From Novipirellula herctigrandis (GTDB lineage: Bacteria; Planctomycetota; Planctomycetia; Pirellulales; Pirellulaceae): a stretch of DNA of 64,000 nucleotides. Where the stretch lies: the NCBI GenBank assembly GCA_007859835.1, contig SJPJ01000001.1:6633887-6697886 (forward strand), written 5' to 3'. Below, one piece after another: positions 30,855-47,810 of this stretch. The notes below the pieces were generated by a model. That model worked only from the letters and a program-made list of their open reading frames with translations, was not told the DNA's origin and did no database searches. The translations under genes and the position numbers were made by a program. Positions within the stretch are counted from its first letter, which is position 1. Each line of letters starts with the position of its first letter.

Positions 30855-31067
30855 GTGAGTGATCACGGCAAAAGAGCGAATTGGCAATTGGTGTACAAGT
30901 CCGGTGACGCTTGGCGGCCCGTCGATGCGTCGGTTCCTTACGGCGTTGCTCCGGACCAATTCAATGCGGTGACATTCCGTCCAATCACAACGACGGGGTT
31001 GCGGATCGAAGCCCAACTCCAACCGAACGTGTCCGGCGGTGTGTTGGAGTGGAGATTGCCAAAGTAG
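30855..31067 (+). pseudogene. C-terminal remnant of a glycoside-hydrolase-like protein (GH127/DUF1680 type)
   Basis: A 70-codon frame ending in TTTGLRIEAQLQPNVSGGVLEWRLPK preceded by WQLVYKSGDAWRPVDASVPYGVA. This pattern is the C-terminal end of beta-L-arabinofuranosidase-like (DUF1680) and related proteins of 600 or more residues. The upstream sequence is not in frame, so only the tail remains. The family call rests on recollection of this terminal motif. Confidence 0.5.
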
Positions 31068-31119
31068 AAGAAAATATACCGGCACAAAGCCTTTTAACTT
31101 ACGTTTGGCGCCTTTTAGC

Positions 31120-31947
31120 TTACATTTGGCCGATGAGCAGATGTCCCGCCAGGACCGTGATTGCCGAGCCGGCAAGTTTGACTCGATCGCCGGCGACCTG
31201 GCAACGAACCGTTCCACCGCGAGGCGATACTTGATGGCCGACAAGATTCGTTCGACCGAATCGATCGGCCCAATACAGTGCGAGGCAGCAATGGGAAGAT
31301 CCGGTCACAGGGTCTTCGTTGATGCCGCATCGCGGTGCAAAGAAACGCGAAAGAAAGTCGGCCTCGGCATGATCCGATGGTGAAGTCACGATGACGCCGC
31401 GTGTGTTGATTTTGATCAAACGCTGAAAGTCAGGAGCCACTTGGCGAACGATTTTTGCTTCATCGACGATCGTCACGATGTCGAACTTGGAACGCATGAC
31501 GAGGGCACGTTGGAGTCCAAGAGCTTCGCATACTTCGCTTGTCATCGACGGGGCAACGGTCTCCACGATCGGAGTCGCCGGAAAGTCGAGGGTAAGTTGG
31601 TTGCCTTGCTTTTGGCAAGTCAATTCTCCACTTTGAGTTTCAAACCGAATCGCCCTCCCCTGTTCGACATGCCCCTGTTCGATTAACGCATGCGCGGCAG
31701 CCAGCGTGGCATGGCCACACAAATCGACTTCGGTTGTCGGCGTAAACCACCGCAATCGAAATTTGTCATCATCCGCGGTGGGGACGACGAATGCTGTCTC
31801 GGCGAGATTCATTTCAGCGGCAACGTTTTGCATCCACTGGTCGTGGGGAAATTCGTCCAGGATACAAACTGCCGCAGGGTTTCCGGTGAAAGGGCGATCG
31901 GTAAATGCGTCAATTTGCCAAATCGGAACGCTGTGCTTTTGAATCAT
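31120..31947 (-). CDS. PhzF-family epimerase/isomerase
   Basis: A 275-aa cytosolic protein with the two-lobed PhzF pattern. IDAFTDRPFTGNPAAVC opens lobe one, LAETAFV holds the acidic active-site residue (Glu50), DLCGHATLAAAH follows, and lobe two has EDPVTGSSHCCLALYW. Family members isomerise small molecules such as the phenazine precursor DHHA, but most have unknown substrates. No phenazine gene is nearby. Length is normal. It is a single gene downstream of nothing obvious on this strand. Confidence 0.9.
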   Translation of the reverse strand: MIQKHSVPIWQIDAFTDRPFTGNPAAVCILDEFPHDQWMQNVAAEMNLAETAFVVPTADDDKFRLRWFTPTTEVDLCGHATLAAAHALIEQGHVEQGRAIRFETQSGELTCQKQGNQLTLDFPATPIVETVAPSMTSEVCEALGLQRALVMRSKFDIVTIVDEAKIVRQVAPDFQRLIKINTRGVIVTSPSDHAEADFLSRFFAPRCGINEDPVTGSSHCCLALYWADRFGRTNLVGHQVSPRGGTVRCQVAGDRVKLAGSAITVLAGHLLIGQM

Positions 31948-32356
31948 TGGCTAGGATGTTTCCGGAATGCCATCGAAATTTGTTGCAATGAGGTTAATGA
32001 AGTTGGTGCGGCGCCAAGTTCATTGTTTGAGGGCACGGCATCAAGGCAAAAAACAAACGAAAATCCCTCCAATCCGAGATTGCCGATGGATGTGTGGCTC
32101 GGCTCTGCGTTTACCTTGTGCATTGAATTTCCCCATTGCATGGTGTGCCACGCGTTGCCCCACAGGCGAAGGATCGCCGGGAGGTTTGGGGAGGTTCGAA
32201 GGAAACTGCTCGTTGTGGACCAGGAGCCGGCCCCCCCCTGATTTCGGGTTCATGTGGTTATGGGGCTCATTGCTTCGTCCACCACCTTGAAGAACTCGCG
32301 TCGACTATCTTCAAAAAAAGGACGCTTGATGGGGCAATCGTTCTCGAGCCCGGTCC
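31948..32356. other. Intergenic region downstream of gcvH
   Basis: About 400 bases with only composition-driven open frames. In particular there is no gcvP start downstream of gcvH. Confidence 0.45.
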
Positions 32357-32758
32357 TTAACCTGCTTCGGAGCATTGCTTCTGGTAGGCGGCTGCGTCCA
32401 TGAGCGTTGACAAGCTTGCTTCGTCGCTCAATTTCACTTTGACAACCCAGCCAAAATTGTACGGATCTTCGTTGAGCTTATCCAAGTTGTCGGGTAACTC
32501 GGTATGGACTTCGATCACTTCGCCACTAACGGGGCTGTATAACGGGCTGACCGCTTTGACCGATTCGACTTCGCCAAATTCTTCACCCGCTGAAACCACC
32601 TTGCCGACTTCGGGAAGGTCCATGTAGACCAAATCGTTCAATTGCTCGATTGCAAATGCGGATACGCCAATCGTGGCAATCTTTTGACCATCTTGCTCAC
32701 TCACATCGGCCCATTCGTGGCTTTCTGCATACAACAATTTGGCGGGATCGCGTGACAT
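32357..32758 (-). CDS. gcvH: Glycine cleavage system H protein
   Basis: A 133-aa lipoyl carrier. The lipoylated lysine lies in GEVESVKAVSPLYSPVSG (Lys68). N-terminal YAESHEWADV and the YNFGWVVKVKLSDEASL segment are typical. It shuttles the aminomethyl group between GcvP, GcvT and the lipoamide dehydrogenase. It follows gcvT by 60 bases on the same strand, consistent with one operon. The ending is slightly rich in Cys and Ala but otherwise normal. Confidence 0.96.
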   Translation of the reverse strand: MSRDPAKLLYAESHEWADVSEQDGQKIATIGVSAFAIEQLNDLVYMDLPEVGKVVSAGEEFGEVESVKAVSPLYSPVSGEVIEVHTELPDNLDKLNEDPYNFGWVVKVKLSDEASLSTLMDAAAYQKQCSEAG

Positions 32759-32818
32759 GTTTGATTGTCCTTCGAGGTTTTTTGGTTGGGTTTGGATTGG
32801 GGGATCAGTTTGACGAAA

Positions 32819-33946
32819 CTAGGGGCGTTTGTAAAACGGTAAAGGGGTCGGTACGGCGCGAACGGCTTTGCCACGAATGTCTATTTGAAACTCGGAATCC
32901 GATGCATGTTCCGTATCGACGTAAGCCATTGCGATTGGATGAGCCAACGTGGGTGAGGGCCCGCCACTTGTCACGACACCGATGGTTTTTCCCGCTGCGT
33001 CGAGCACGGGGCATCCTTCGCGAGCGGGGCGTTTGCCTTCGGGGATCATGCCGACGCGGACACGCGACGGTCCATCGGCCTTAATCTTACCTAACGCATC
33101 GCTGCCGATAAACGTACGGTCCTTAAAATTGCACGCAAACGATAGGCCAGCCGAAATCGGATCGGTCGCTTCATCCAATTCGTGACCATAGAGCGGCATG
33201 GCAGCTTCCATCCGCAGGGTATCGCGGGCCCCCAGTCCTGCGGCCGTAAACCCTTCGTCGCGTCCGGCGAGCAAAATGTTTTCCCATACGCGGTTCGCAT
33301 CTTCGGCGCGAACGATCAGTTCGAAACCATCTTCGCCCGTATAGCCGGTGCGGCTGACGATGACTGGTTTCTTGAATTGTTCGGTAATGCGAGCGTGGTA
33401 GTACTTCAAACGACTTGGGTCAAACGAAAATAGTTTTTTACATACTTCGATCGCCTTGGGGCCTTGTACCGCGATCATCGCGGTTAGTTGGGTCCGATCG
33501 CTCATGGTCACGCCTGGGAAATCGGCGACTAGCGGCGTGATCCATTGGACAATCTTGTCGTGGTTCGACGCATTGACGACCATCAAGTGGTAGCGTTGGC
33601 CCGATGGGGTTTCCAAATGCGAAACCAATACATCGTCAAGGACGCCGCCCGCCTCGTTGCAAATCAATCCATAGCGAACCCGGCCCACTTCCATGCCAGT
33701 CACACGCCGCGTCAAAAGCCGATCGAGAAGTTGTTCGCTTCCTTCGCCATCGAAGCGGATTCGTCCCATATGCGAAACATCAAACAATGCCGCCGAGCTG
33801 CGGCAGGCTTGATGCTCGGAAACGATCGAGCTGTATTGAATGGGCATCTCGTAGCCGGCGAACGGGACCATTTTGGCACCCGCGGCTCGGTGCCAAGCAT
33901 CGAGTGGAGTTTTAGAAAGGGTCGTCGCGGTACCAGTCGAAGTCAT
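32819..33946 (-). CDS. gcvT: Aminomethyltransferase (glycine cleavage T protein)
   Basis: A 375-aa protein starting at the ATG 33946 (a frame to 34054 has no support). It shows LDAWHRAAGAKMVPFAGYEMPIQY, LFDVSHMGRIRFDG, the SRTGYTGEDGFELIV folate-binding segment, LGARDTLRMEAAMPLYGHEL, and C-terminal VTSGGPSPTLAHPIAMAYV. It transfers the methylene group from the H-protein-bound intermediate to tetrahydrofolate and releases ammonia. gcvH follows; gcvP is not in the window. Confidence 0.96.
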   Translation of the reverse strand: MTSTGTATTLSKTPLDAWHRAAGAKMVPFAGYEMPIQYSSIVSEHQACRSSAALFDVSHMGRIRFDGEGSEQLLDRLLTRRVTGMEVGRVRYGLICNEAGGVLDDVLVSHLETPSGQRYHLMVVNASNHDKIVQWITPLVADFPGVTMSDRTQLTAMIAVQGPKAIEVCKKLFSFDPSRLKYYHARITEQFKKPVIVSRTGYTGEDGFELIVRAEDANRVWENILLAGRDEGFTAAGLGARDTLRMEAAMPLYGHELDEATDPISAGLSFACNFKDRTFIGSDALGKIKADGPSRVRVGMIPEGKRPAREGCPVLDAAGKTIGVVTSGGPSPTLAHPIAMAYVDTEHASDSEFQIDIRGKAVRAVPTPLPFYKRP

Positions 33947-34077
33947 GGTTGGTTCGTCGTGGAGATGGAGTTTAGGTCGGAGGGAAGCCACACGATCGAG
34001 AAATCTCTGCACGAAAAGTCTAGCTGTCAGACCCTTCGCGACAAACCCCGGCAAACTTTCGTCGAGTGCTGTTCAGT

Positions 34078-36333
<2,256 letters not shown>

Positions 36334-36432
36334 TGGGGAGAAGATATCCGATTTATGCGGGGAGTGTCGTTCTTTGCCAGCGAGATTGGCTTATTTGCCT
36401 GCGAGATTGGCCACGTCACGACGAAAAGGCAC

Positions 36433-36762
36433 CTAGGAGGCGGGGTATTTCACTGCGTTGCGGATCATTTTCGCTTTCAAGGCTTCCGTAAGGTCAATTT
36501 CCATCGCATTGGCGATTGCCAGAATGTAAGCCAGACAATCGGACAATTCTTCGCCGACGTCATGTTTTCGTTTCGGATCCGCGGCGACCAATGCCGCTTC
36601 ATCCAGGCTGAGCCACTGGAAATGTTCCATCAACTCCCCTGCTTCGATCGCCAGCGACATCGATAAATTCTTTGGGTTGTGGAACGAGTGCCAATTTCGC
36701 TCCGCCACAAAACGCTCGACAACGTCCCTTAACTGAGCCACGGTCGTTTCTTGGTCCGTCAT
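36433..36762 (-). CDS. MazG-like nucleotide pyrophosphohydrolase (dCTPase type)
   Basis: A 109-aa all-helical protein of the MazG/DCTPP1 group. The acidic metal-binding motif is split over LAIEAGELMEHFQW (EAGEL) and the KHDVGEELSDCLAYIL segment (EExxD). The family hydrolyses non-canonical dNTPs to dNMP and pyrophosphate. I chose the ATG at 36762; frames starting at 36783 or 36834 add unsupported residues. Confidence 0.88.
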   Translation of the reverse strand: MTDQETTVAQLRDVVERFVAERNWHSFHNPKNLSMSLAIEAGELMEHFQWLSLDEAALVAADPKRKHDVGEELSDCLAYILAIANAMEIDLTEALKAKMIRNAVKYPAS

Positions 36763-36800
36763 GTTTTTATTCTCTATGGTCATGCTTATACAATGGTCGC

Positions 36801-37511
36801 ATGGCAATCGATGATCAAACGCCTGCGAATTCAAACACTAAGACGCACGCCGCACAGCGGAATTCGTCATGGTGGAGGTTGAGTCTGCGCGAATTCATCG
36901 GCCTATCGACGATCATGATGTTGTTGATTGGGTTCGCGGTCACGATAGCGCGGCTAAGGGCGACCGAATTGGAATTGGCGCGGTTGCGAGCCGAAAATGG
37001 CTACCTAGCCCCCAGCGAAGAGGGGCAAATCGCTGCTTCGCGTGCACCCTCGGACCAACCACTCACCTACCGGGCTCGAATTCGCGTACCCAATCGGAGC
37101 CGATACCGAGTTTGTTATAGCACACTGTGGCCAAGGCACTCAGGGCATCCCGAATGGTTCGCAGCGCTGGATTTGCCTCCAGGCGAGTGCGTTTTGACTG
37201 TAAAAGTCCAAGCCGATCCACGCGATTCCATATGGAAAATTTCGGCCGTTGCTCGCAGCTCTTTGGGAACGAAGCGAGTTGCCACGACGTTGCCCGAGGA
37301 CCAAGTGCCGATCTTTCGGTCATCAAACGACGCGATTCGTGCCGGAATTGGTAATGAAACCGTCATTGCGGAAAAAAATGGATCCATTCGGCTCTTTGAT
37401 GAGCGTTGGCTGGTCGGCGGCGGAGGCGTTTTTTTGTACGGTGATAGGCCGCCCGAAGCGGACACCATCGGAATCTTTGCTGAGCTGCAGCCCGACGCAG
37501 GACCGATTTAG
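36801..37511 (+). CDS. Membrane-anchored protein of unknown function
   Basis: A 236-aa protein with one N-terminal transmembrane helix (FIGLSTIMMLLIGFAVTIA, about 29-47), a short coiled-coil (RATELELARLRAEN) and a C-terminal soluble domain with beta-type patches (YRARIRVPNRSRYRVCYST, GECVLTVKVQADPRDSIWKI). I do not recognise the family. It starts 38 bases from the divergent MazG-like gene, so the two share a promoter region. Confidence 0.68.
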   Translation: MAIDDQTPANSNTKTHAAQRNSSWWRLSLREFIGLSTIMMLLIGFAVTIARLRATELELARLRAENGYLAPSEEGQIAASRAPSDQPLTYRARIRVPNRSRYRVCYSTLWPRHSGHPEWFAALDLPPGECVLTVKVQADPRDSIWKISAVARSSLGTKRVATTLPEDQVPIFRSSNDAIRAGIGNETVIAEKNGSIRLFDERWLVGGGGVFLYGDRPPEADTIGIFAELQPDAGPI

Positions 37512-37611
37512 AAGTTTGAAATGGAGTGAGTAAAGCGTGAAATGCTTTTTCCGTTCCAATGCCAAACTTATTTCTTTCCACCTTCACCCTTCATCCTTCA
37601 AGCTTCCTCTC

Positions 37612-39042
37612 ATGCCACGTGATTTCCTTAAAGGTGCCGCTGACGAATACGATGTCATTGTGATCGGCAGCGGACTTGCCGGGATGACTTCCGCGAATAT
37701 TCTCGGCCGGGCCGGCCACCGTGTGCTGCTCCTTGAACAGCACTACAAACTCGGGGGGCTGGCGACTTGGTTCTTGCGACCCGGTGGGCACATCTTTGAT
37801 GTCTCATTGCACGGGTTCCCACACGGGATGATCAAGTCGTGTCGCCGCTATTGGAACCGCGACATCGCCGACCGGATCGTTCAACTCAACAACATCCGTT
37901 TCGACAATCCGCAGTTCTCGTTATCGACCACGTTCAATCGTGAAGATTTCACGAAGCTGCTGACGACGAAATTCGGAATAGAGCATCAAAACGTCGTCGA
38001 TTTTTTCGACACCGCTCGTGGAATGAATTTCTACGATGACCAAGCCACGACAACCAAACAATTGTTCGAGCGGTTCTTTCCTGGACGCGATGATGTGGTC
38101 CGGTTGTTGATGGAACCGATTACCTATGCCAACGGCTCGACGCTGGAAGACCCCGCGATCACTTACGGGATCGTCTTTAGCAACTTTATGAGCAAGGGTG
38201 TGTTCATCTACGAAGGAGGCACGGAGGATTTGGTGGCTCGGATGAAAAAGGAACTCGAATCGAATAATGTTGACATACGCATTCGATGTGGCGTCGATCG
38301 GATCAACGTCAAAGACGGCCATGTTGAATCGGTGGAAACCAACGGACGAACGATCCGCTGTAAGGCTGTCGTCAGCAATGCAAATTTGAAGACAACAATT
38401 TTGAAGATGCTCGGCACCGAAGTTCTCGATAAGGATTTCATTGAACGAGCGAATGCGGTGCGGTTGAACAACAGTAGCACGCAGGTTTACATGGCACTGA
38501 AAGAGGGAGAGCACATCGATGAGTCGAGTGGCGATCTGTTTTTCACTAGTACTTCGAAAGAATTCCGAACGGATCTGCTGTTAAGTCGCGACATCACCAG
38601 TCGTACATTTAGTTTTTACTATCCACGGACGCGACCAGAGAAAAAAGATCGCTATGCGGTGGTCAGTAGCACGAATGCGAATTGGTCCGATTGGGCTGAT
38701 TTAAATGACGCGGATTACGAAGCGAGCAAGAAGGATTTGGTCGAAACGACGATCGATGCGTTAGAAAAGTATTTGCCCGGCATTCGGCAGAAAATCGATT
38801 GGGCCGAGGCTGCGACGCCCCGCACTTTTCAACACTATACGCGTCACGAAATGGGCGCCAGTTTTGGGACGAAGTTCGAAGGTCTTGGTGTAAGCCGCGA
38901 ACTACCGCAACAAGTCGGCGGCATGTATCACGCCGGCAGTGTTGGGATCATCATGAGTGGATGGCTCGGAGCGATCAACTATGGCGTAATCGTCAGTAAC
39001 GAAGTGGATCAAGCGTTGGTTAGCAAAGCGTTCCCGGTGTAG
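37612..39042 (+). CDS. CrtI/phytoene-desaturase-like FAD oxidoreductase
   Basis: A 476-aa protein starting [19 protein letters not shown] at 37612. The FAD motif [28 protein letters not shown] and the C-terminal [22 protein letters not shown] are the two FAD contacts of the CrtI/amine-oxidase superfamily. The family desaturates or isomerises carotenoids and related isoprenoids at the membrane. No carotenoid or squalene gene is adjacent, so the substrate is open. An upstream frame to 37537 has no support. Confidence 0.85.
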   Translation: MPRDFLKGAADEYDVIVIGSGLAGMTSANILGRAGHRVLLLEQHYKLGGLATWFLRPGGHIFDVSLHGFPHGMIKSCRRYWNRDIADRIVQLNNIRFDNPQFSLSTTFNREDFTKLLTTKFGIEHQNVVDFFDTARGMNFYDDQATTTKQLFERFFPGRDDVVRLLMEPITYANGSTLEDPAITYGIVFSNFMSKGVFIYEGGTEDLVARMKKELESNNVDIRIRCGVDRINVKDGHVESVETNGRTIRCKAVVSNANLKTTILKMLGTEVLDKDFIERANAVRLNNSSTQVYMALKEGEHIDESSGDLFFTSTSKEFRTDLLLSRDITSRTFSFYYPRTRPEKKDRYAVVSSTNANWSDWADLNDADYEASKKDLVETTIDALEKYLPGIRQKIDWAEAATPRTFQHYTRHEMGASFGTKFEGLGVSRELPQQVGGMYHAGSVGIIMSGWLGAINYGVIVSNEVDQALVSKAFPV

Positions 39043-39088
39043 TCCGGTGTAGGCCCGAGTAGGCCCGAGTAGGAATGCCAATGCACGC

Positions 39089-39862
39089 CTACGCTTGGCG
39101 TGTATCAACGATGATGTCTTTCAATGCATCTCGCAACGGGTCATCGTCTGCGTTGCAGAAACCCCAGTGTTGTCGCCGTCGCCATCCTTCAGCGACCGGG
39201 AATTTACCGCTGCGGTTTCCCATTTCCGTGCTCAGGTCACGCAATGTTTGCAGATAACTGTCGAGCCCTTGGCTTTCATCGAGCCACTGCTTTTGACTAG
39301 CGTGACACGCTAACGCCTTCACCTTTTGTTCAATCACATCGGTCTCGTCGACATACAGATGCGGTGTAACGAATTCACCCAACGGTGTGTGCAATCCGAC
39401 CGGTTGTGCATGGTAAACCGTTACCGGTTCCATGTAGACGTCCATTTCCGGATCGCTTTCCATGTTCGGCATGCCGTGACAAAATGCGGCACTAACAGCC
39501 AATCGGCATGCTGTTTCGTGGTCTTCCATGTAGTCGGTTGGCGAATGGGTTAGCACGATCGTCGGTTTTGCCATGCGGACAATCGCGGCCACTTTCTTCA
39601 AATTCTCGGTCGTGTAAGACGCTTCCATGTCGGAGTAAATTGGTCCGTAAAAGGTGGCGCCCAGTACTTCGCATGCGTCCTTCGCTTCTTGCAGCCGAAC
39701 GGCGGCACAAGTCGGCCGGTCCAATGTGGTCGACCCGCGTGAGCCGTCGCACAGGTTCACATAGTGCAAATCCCAGCCACGACGAGCGAGCTGTAGCATT
39801 GCGCCGGCCATGTAGAATTCGATGTCGTCAGGGTGGGCCGCGATGGCGAGGACGGATGGCAT
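39089..39862 (-). CDS. PIG-L (LmbE-like) family deacetylase
   Basis: A 257-aa zinc hydrolase with the metal-binding AAHPDDIEF near the N-terminus (residues about 7-15) and the second metal ligand region TPTDYMEDHETACR (here SPTDYMEDHETACR). LEA-type YVNLCDGSRGS matches the family pattern. Members deacetylate N-acetylglucosaminyl compounds (PIG-L, MshB, BshB). The substrate is unknown. The ATG at 39862 places HPDD correctly; a frame to 39904 is unlikely. Convergent with the CrtI-like gene. Confidence 0.9.
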   Translation of the reverse strand: MPSVLAIAAHPDDIEFYMAGAMLQLARRGWDLHYVNLCDGSRGSTTLDRPTCAAVRLQEAKDACEVLGATFYGPIYSDMEASYTTENLKKVAAIVRMAKPTIVLTHSPTDYMEDHETACRLAVSAAFCHGMPNMESDPEMDVYMEPVTVYHAQPVGLHTPLGEFVTPHLYVDETDVIEQKVKALACHASQKQWLDESQGLDSYLQTLRDLSTEMGNRSGKFPVAEGWRRRQHWGFCNADDDPLRDALKDIIVDTRQA

Positions 39863-39904
39863 GATGGGTTCTTCTCTGAACGGCGGGTGTTGTTTCGATT
39901 GCAA

Positions 39905-40244
39905 ACGGATCGATTGCTCAGGCTAAAAGATAGTCGGTCTTCCTTCTCTCCGGTAGCCTGTGTTGATGGATCATGAATTGAAGCCTTCGCGTCTGCCTAT
40001 TAAGAGAACGTGAAAGCTGCCTTTGTTTTCTCCCTTGGGATGTTACCTTGGGATGTTACAAGGTGAAGAGTCAACGCAATGGTCTGCTTCACGAGCAGGC
40101 CGCATGGAGCAGGCCGCATGGAGCAGGCTTATGGGGTCGAGGCGATTGCGATTCTTGGGGGACCCGATGGCTTGGGCGATTTTATCCAGCTTTGTCGCAG
40201 TCAAAGTAGGCGGCGATCGCGAAGTAGGCGATGCTCAAAATCAA
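39905..40244. other. Intergenic region with short direct repeats
   Basis: No gene recognised. Short direct repeats occur (gcatggagcaggcc at about 40101-40131; ttgggatgttac at about 40034-40060). The plus frame 40023-40451 overlaps the following gene and looks non-coding. Confidence 0.4.
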
Positions 40245-41990
40245 TCAAATGTTTGTCATCCGTTCTCGCGACCGTTTTCGTTCGAAGTATGCTTTTTCGG
40301 CTGCTTCTGCGTTAGCTTGATCGCCGAGTTCACGATAGGCAAAACGCAGCACGTCATACGGCGCCTCGTACCACGCCGGTACATGCCGAAACGCAGCCGC
40401 ATGAGACCGCTCTTTCTTTTTCCCAAGCTCGGCCGCCAACCGACACCATAGAATTGCATCGCGATAGGATCCTCGCTGATGGCAACACCAACCGGCCAAC
40501 CACGGTAACTCTGGGACCGTTGGCTTCCGAGTCATCCCCAACACACAATACTCCTCCGCATCCCGATACTCTTTTAGTTGCGTCAGACACCGCGCCGCCG
40601 TGTAGCAGGCCCATGCCGATTCATCCGGCCATCCATCGAGCCGAATGCAACGATCATAGGCTTCAATTGCGGCTGCGTCCTGCCCTAATCCTTCATGCGT
40701 CTGGCCGAGATAGTACCACCACCGAGCGTTCAATGGGTCTGCGGTGGTTTGCTGAGACAAAATTTCCAAATCCCGCGAGAGTTTTTCACGAAAGCCCTGT
40801 TTGCTCTTGGATGTCTCCCAGAACTGGCATCCCAAAAGCGTTTGACGTTCGGGTTCGTTGCAGCCAACAAGTGCTTCGTGAGTTGCCCCTTGCCAGCGGA
40901 CGGTTGCAGGAAGCCGAATGAAACGCTCTTTTTGATAACGACCATCACGACTGGCGACCATCCAAGCCTGTACCCTTTCTTCGGAATTCAGCGTTGCCAC
41001 TAACTCGGATTTCGATGCGATACCATCAAACTCGACTCGTTCGTCAGTGTCCAATGTCATTGCCCATTGGGCACCATGTGCCGCAGCAATTTCCAGTGCC
41101 GCGTTTCGCGCCGCAGCAAAATCGTTACACCAGGCGAATTGAGACAATGAAAACTTCTCGCCCGCTGCCTGTTTGACTCGTTCAACCGTTGCATCTGAGA
41201 TTCCGGTGTCAATCAAACAAATCTCATCCACCCAATCCGATGCCGACTTCACCGCGTCAGCAACAAACTTTTCGGAATTCCCGCTCAACATGGTTGCGAC
41301 AATCTTACTTGGAGTAGCCATCCAGGTTGGTGATCGATCGTTCGCAATCGAACCGTCGCTTTCGCTCGAAGGTTCGTCAAAGAACGTTTTGTGCCCGCCT
41401 GATGCCCAGTCGATTGCCTGCTCGACTTGCTCACCTGTGGGTGACAGGCCCAATAAACCGATAAGCCACTGGATTTGCGAGGCTGGGGCATTGATCATCG
41501 AGCGAAAGTCAGCCTCAATGCAGTCATGGTCGCTAAAGAACCGCTCGTTGGCGGAATGGAGCGTTTGTTGGATTCTGGCGGCGTCCTTCCACCATTGCAT
41601 CCGTTCAAGCGACGCAATCGATTCGGACAACTCGCGTCGGCACCAGATGAAAATTGTGTCGGCTCCCCACTCGTGGTAGATATCCTCCAGACAGAGTGAC
41701 AACAACGGGTGTTTCGCTCCGACCAATGCCGCTTTGCTCGATCTCGTTTCTATCCAGTGTGACAACTGCGTGCGCCGCGAGCTGCGTGCGACTGAAGCAA
41801 CCAAACGAGGCTCGGTCCACCAATGTCTCAATCGTCGGGCTAAGTCGTCGGATTCAAAAAATGGATCTTTATACGGCGCTCCCATATCGACACCGAGGTA
41901 GTGCAACACTCCGGCGACAAGGCTTGTGCCGCTTCGATAACATCCCACTACCACACAGCGACGCGATTGACTTTCATCAGGATCAACCAT
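40245..41990 (-). CDS. Sulfotransferase-like / family 2 glycosyltransferase / TPR fusion protein
   Basis: A 581-aa three-part protein. Residues about 10-210 are sulfotransferase-like with the PAPS-binding P-loop-type CYRSGTSLVAGVLHYLG and KHPLLSLCLEDI. Residues about 225-400 resemble a GT2 glycosyltransferase (ATMLSGNSEKFVADAVKSASDWVDEICLIDTGISDAT, then ARNAALEIA and TLDTDERVEF, the DxD-like metal site). The rest is TPR repeats (ARWWYYLGQTHEGLGQDAAAIEAYDRCIRL). No signal peptide is visible, so it is likely cytosolic, acting on surface glycans. The two catalytic halves suggest sugar transfer and sulfation in one chain. Confidence 0.8.
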   Translation of the reverse strand: MVDPDESQSRRCVVVGCYRSGTSLVAGVLHYLGVDMGAPYKDPFFESDDLARRLRHWWTEPRLVASVARSSRRTQLSHWIETRSSKAALVGAKHPLLSLCLEDIYHEWGADTIFIWCRRELSESIASLERMQWWKDAARIQQTLHSANERFFSDHDCIEADFRSMINAPASQIQWLIGLLGLSPTGEQVEQAIDWASGGHKTFFDEPSSESDGSIANDRSPTWMATPSKIVATMLSGNSEKFVADAVKSASDWVDEICLIDTGISDATVERVKQAAGEKFSLSQFAWCNDFAAARNAALEIAAAHGAQWAMTLDTDERVEFDGIASKSELVATLNSEERVQAWMVASRDGRYQKERFIRLPATVRWQGATHEALVGCNEPERQTLLGCQFWETSKSKQGFREKLSRDLEILSQQTTADPLNARWWYYLGQTHEGLGQDAAAIEAYDRCIRLDGWPDESAWACYTAARCLTQLKEYRDAEEYCVLGMTRKPTVPELPWLAGWCCHQRGSYRDAILWCRLAAELGKKKERSHAAAFRHVPAWYEAPYDVLRFAYRELGDQANAEAAEKAYFERKRSRERMTNI

Positions 41991-42126
41991 CAGTCGGTTT
42001 TCTCATAAAAAGAACGACAACAGAAAAATAGACATTTATCCACAAGAGAAGCCGTTTTTACTTGACATCGGATTGCCGGTCTAGGACAAAGGGTTACATC
42101 CGATTCATTTTGCGGTGTTCGGTTGA

Positions 42127-46930
<4,804 letters not shown>

Positions 46931-47029
46931 AGGAAAGCAAAAATTTTGGGGCCAGCCAGCAAAGATGTTGGTGCCAGCCATAATCTGCGCACTCGAAGAA
47001 GGGCAAGCGACGCGGGTCTTCAGGGAAAA

Positions 47030-47075
47030 CATCGGAGAAAAGGTGTCGGACATCGGAGAAAAGGTGTCGGACACC
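47030..47075. repeat. REP-like hairpin and two-copy 21-bp repeat upstream of the RAYT gene
   Basis: A 21-bp unit containing aaaaggtgtcgga occurs twice in tandem (47030-47050, 47051-47071). Its end forms the hairpin ggtgtcggacacc (47063-47075, 6-bp stem). A related hairpin lies downstream of the transposase at 47826-47838. The layout fits REP elements mobilised by the adjacent transposase. Confidence 0.65.
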
Positions 47076-47119
47076 GATTTGGTTGACTAGATAACTTTGG
47101 GCGGCTATGCTGTGGTGTC

Positions 47120-47794
47120 ATGGGACGTCCAAAACGGGCCGATGCGGCCAACCACTGCTATCACATGCTCAATCGTGCAAACCTTCGCGCGACCATTTTT
47201 CACAAAGAACAAGACTACGATGCTTTCGAGTCAGTGCTTGTCGAAGCGGTTCAGCGATTTGACATCCGTTTGTTTTCTTACTGTTTGATGCCTAACCACT
47301 GGCACATGTGCGTCAGCCCCAACGCGGACGGCGAGATGGGCCGATTTGCTCAGTGGTTGATTTTAACTCACACGCAGCGCTACCATGCCCACTATCACAC
47401 GGCTGGTTCGGGGCATCTCTACCAGGGGCGTTTCAAATCGTTTCCCGTTCAGAACGACGAACATTTCCTGACCGTTTGCCGTTACGTCGAGCGGAATGCA
47501 TTCGCTGCTAAGTTGTGCGATAGCCCTGAACAGTGGCGTTGGGGCAGCTTGTATCACTGGTCAAATAAAACGCAACCTTTCGGACGAGTTCTTTCGTCCT
47601 GGCCGGTACGACGTTCTAGCAATTGGATTTCGCGTGTCCGCACCGACTTCAGTAAATCCGAGCGGGAGCAACTCGAGTGGAGTGTTCGCCGAGGAGTGCC
47701 CTTTGGCGAGGAGAGTTGGGTGGAAGCGATTGCCCGACAATTCGATCTTGAATCAACAATGCGGCCGCGAGGCCGCCCGAAGAAACTGACGTGA
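47120..47794 (+). CDS. REP-associated tyrosine transposase (RAYT, Y1/TnpA_REP family)
   Basis: A 224-aa protein with the HUH-type motif MPNHWHM (His-x-His) and the single catalytic Tyr in CRYVERNAFAA. GHLYQGRFKSFPV is the family's conserved loop. These transposases process single-stranded DNA at REP hairpins. REP-like hairpins flank it on both sides. The protein is complete in length (about 220-240 aa), so it may be active. Confidence 0.92.
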   Translation: MGRPKRADAANHCYHMLNRANLRATIFHKEQDYDAFESVLVEAVQRFDIRLFSYCLMPNHWHMCVSPNADGEMGRFAQWLILTHTQRYHAHYHTAGSGHLYQGRFKSFPVQNDEHFLTVCRYVERNAFAAKLCDSPEQWRWGSLYHWSNKTQPFGRVLSSWPVRRSSNWISRVRTDFSKSEREQLEWSVRRGVPFGEESWVEAIARQFDLESTMRPRGRPKKLT

Positions 47795-47810
47795 CGACAC
47801 CTGAAACCGC

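Noticed and set aside
40023..40451. Plus-strand frame of 142 codons
   Set aside because: It overlaps the better supported sulfotransferase/glycosyltransferase gene and resembles nothing.
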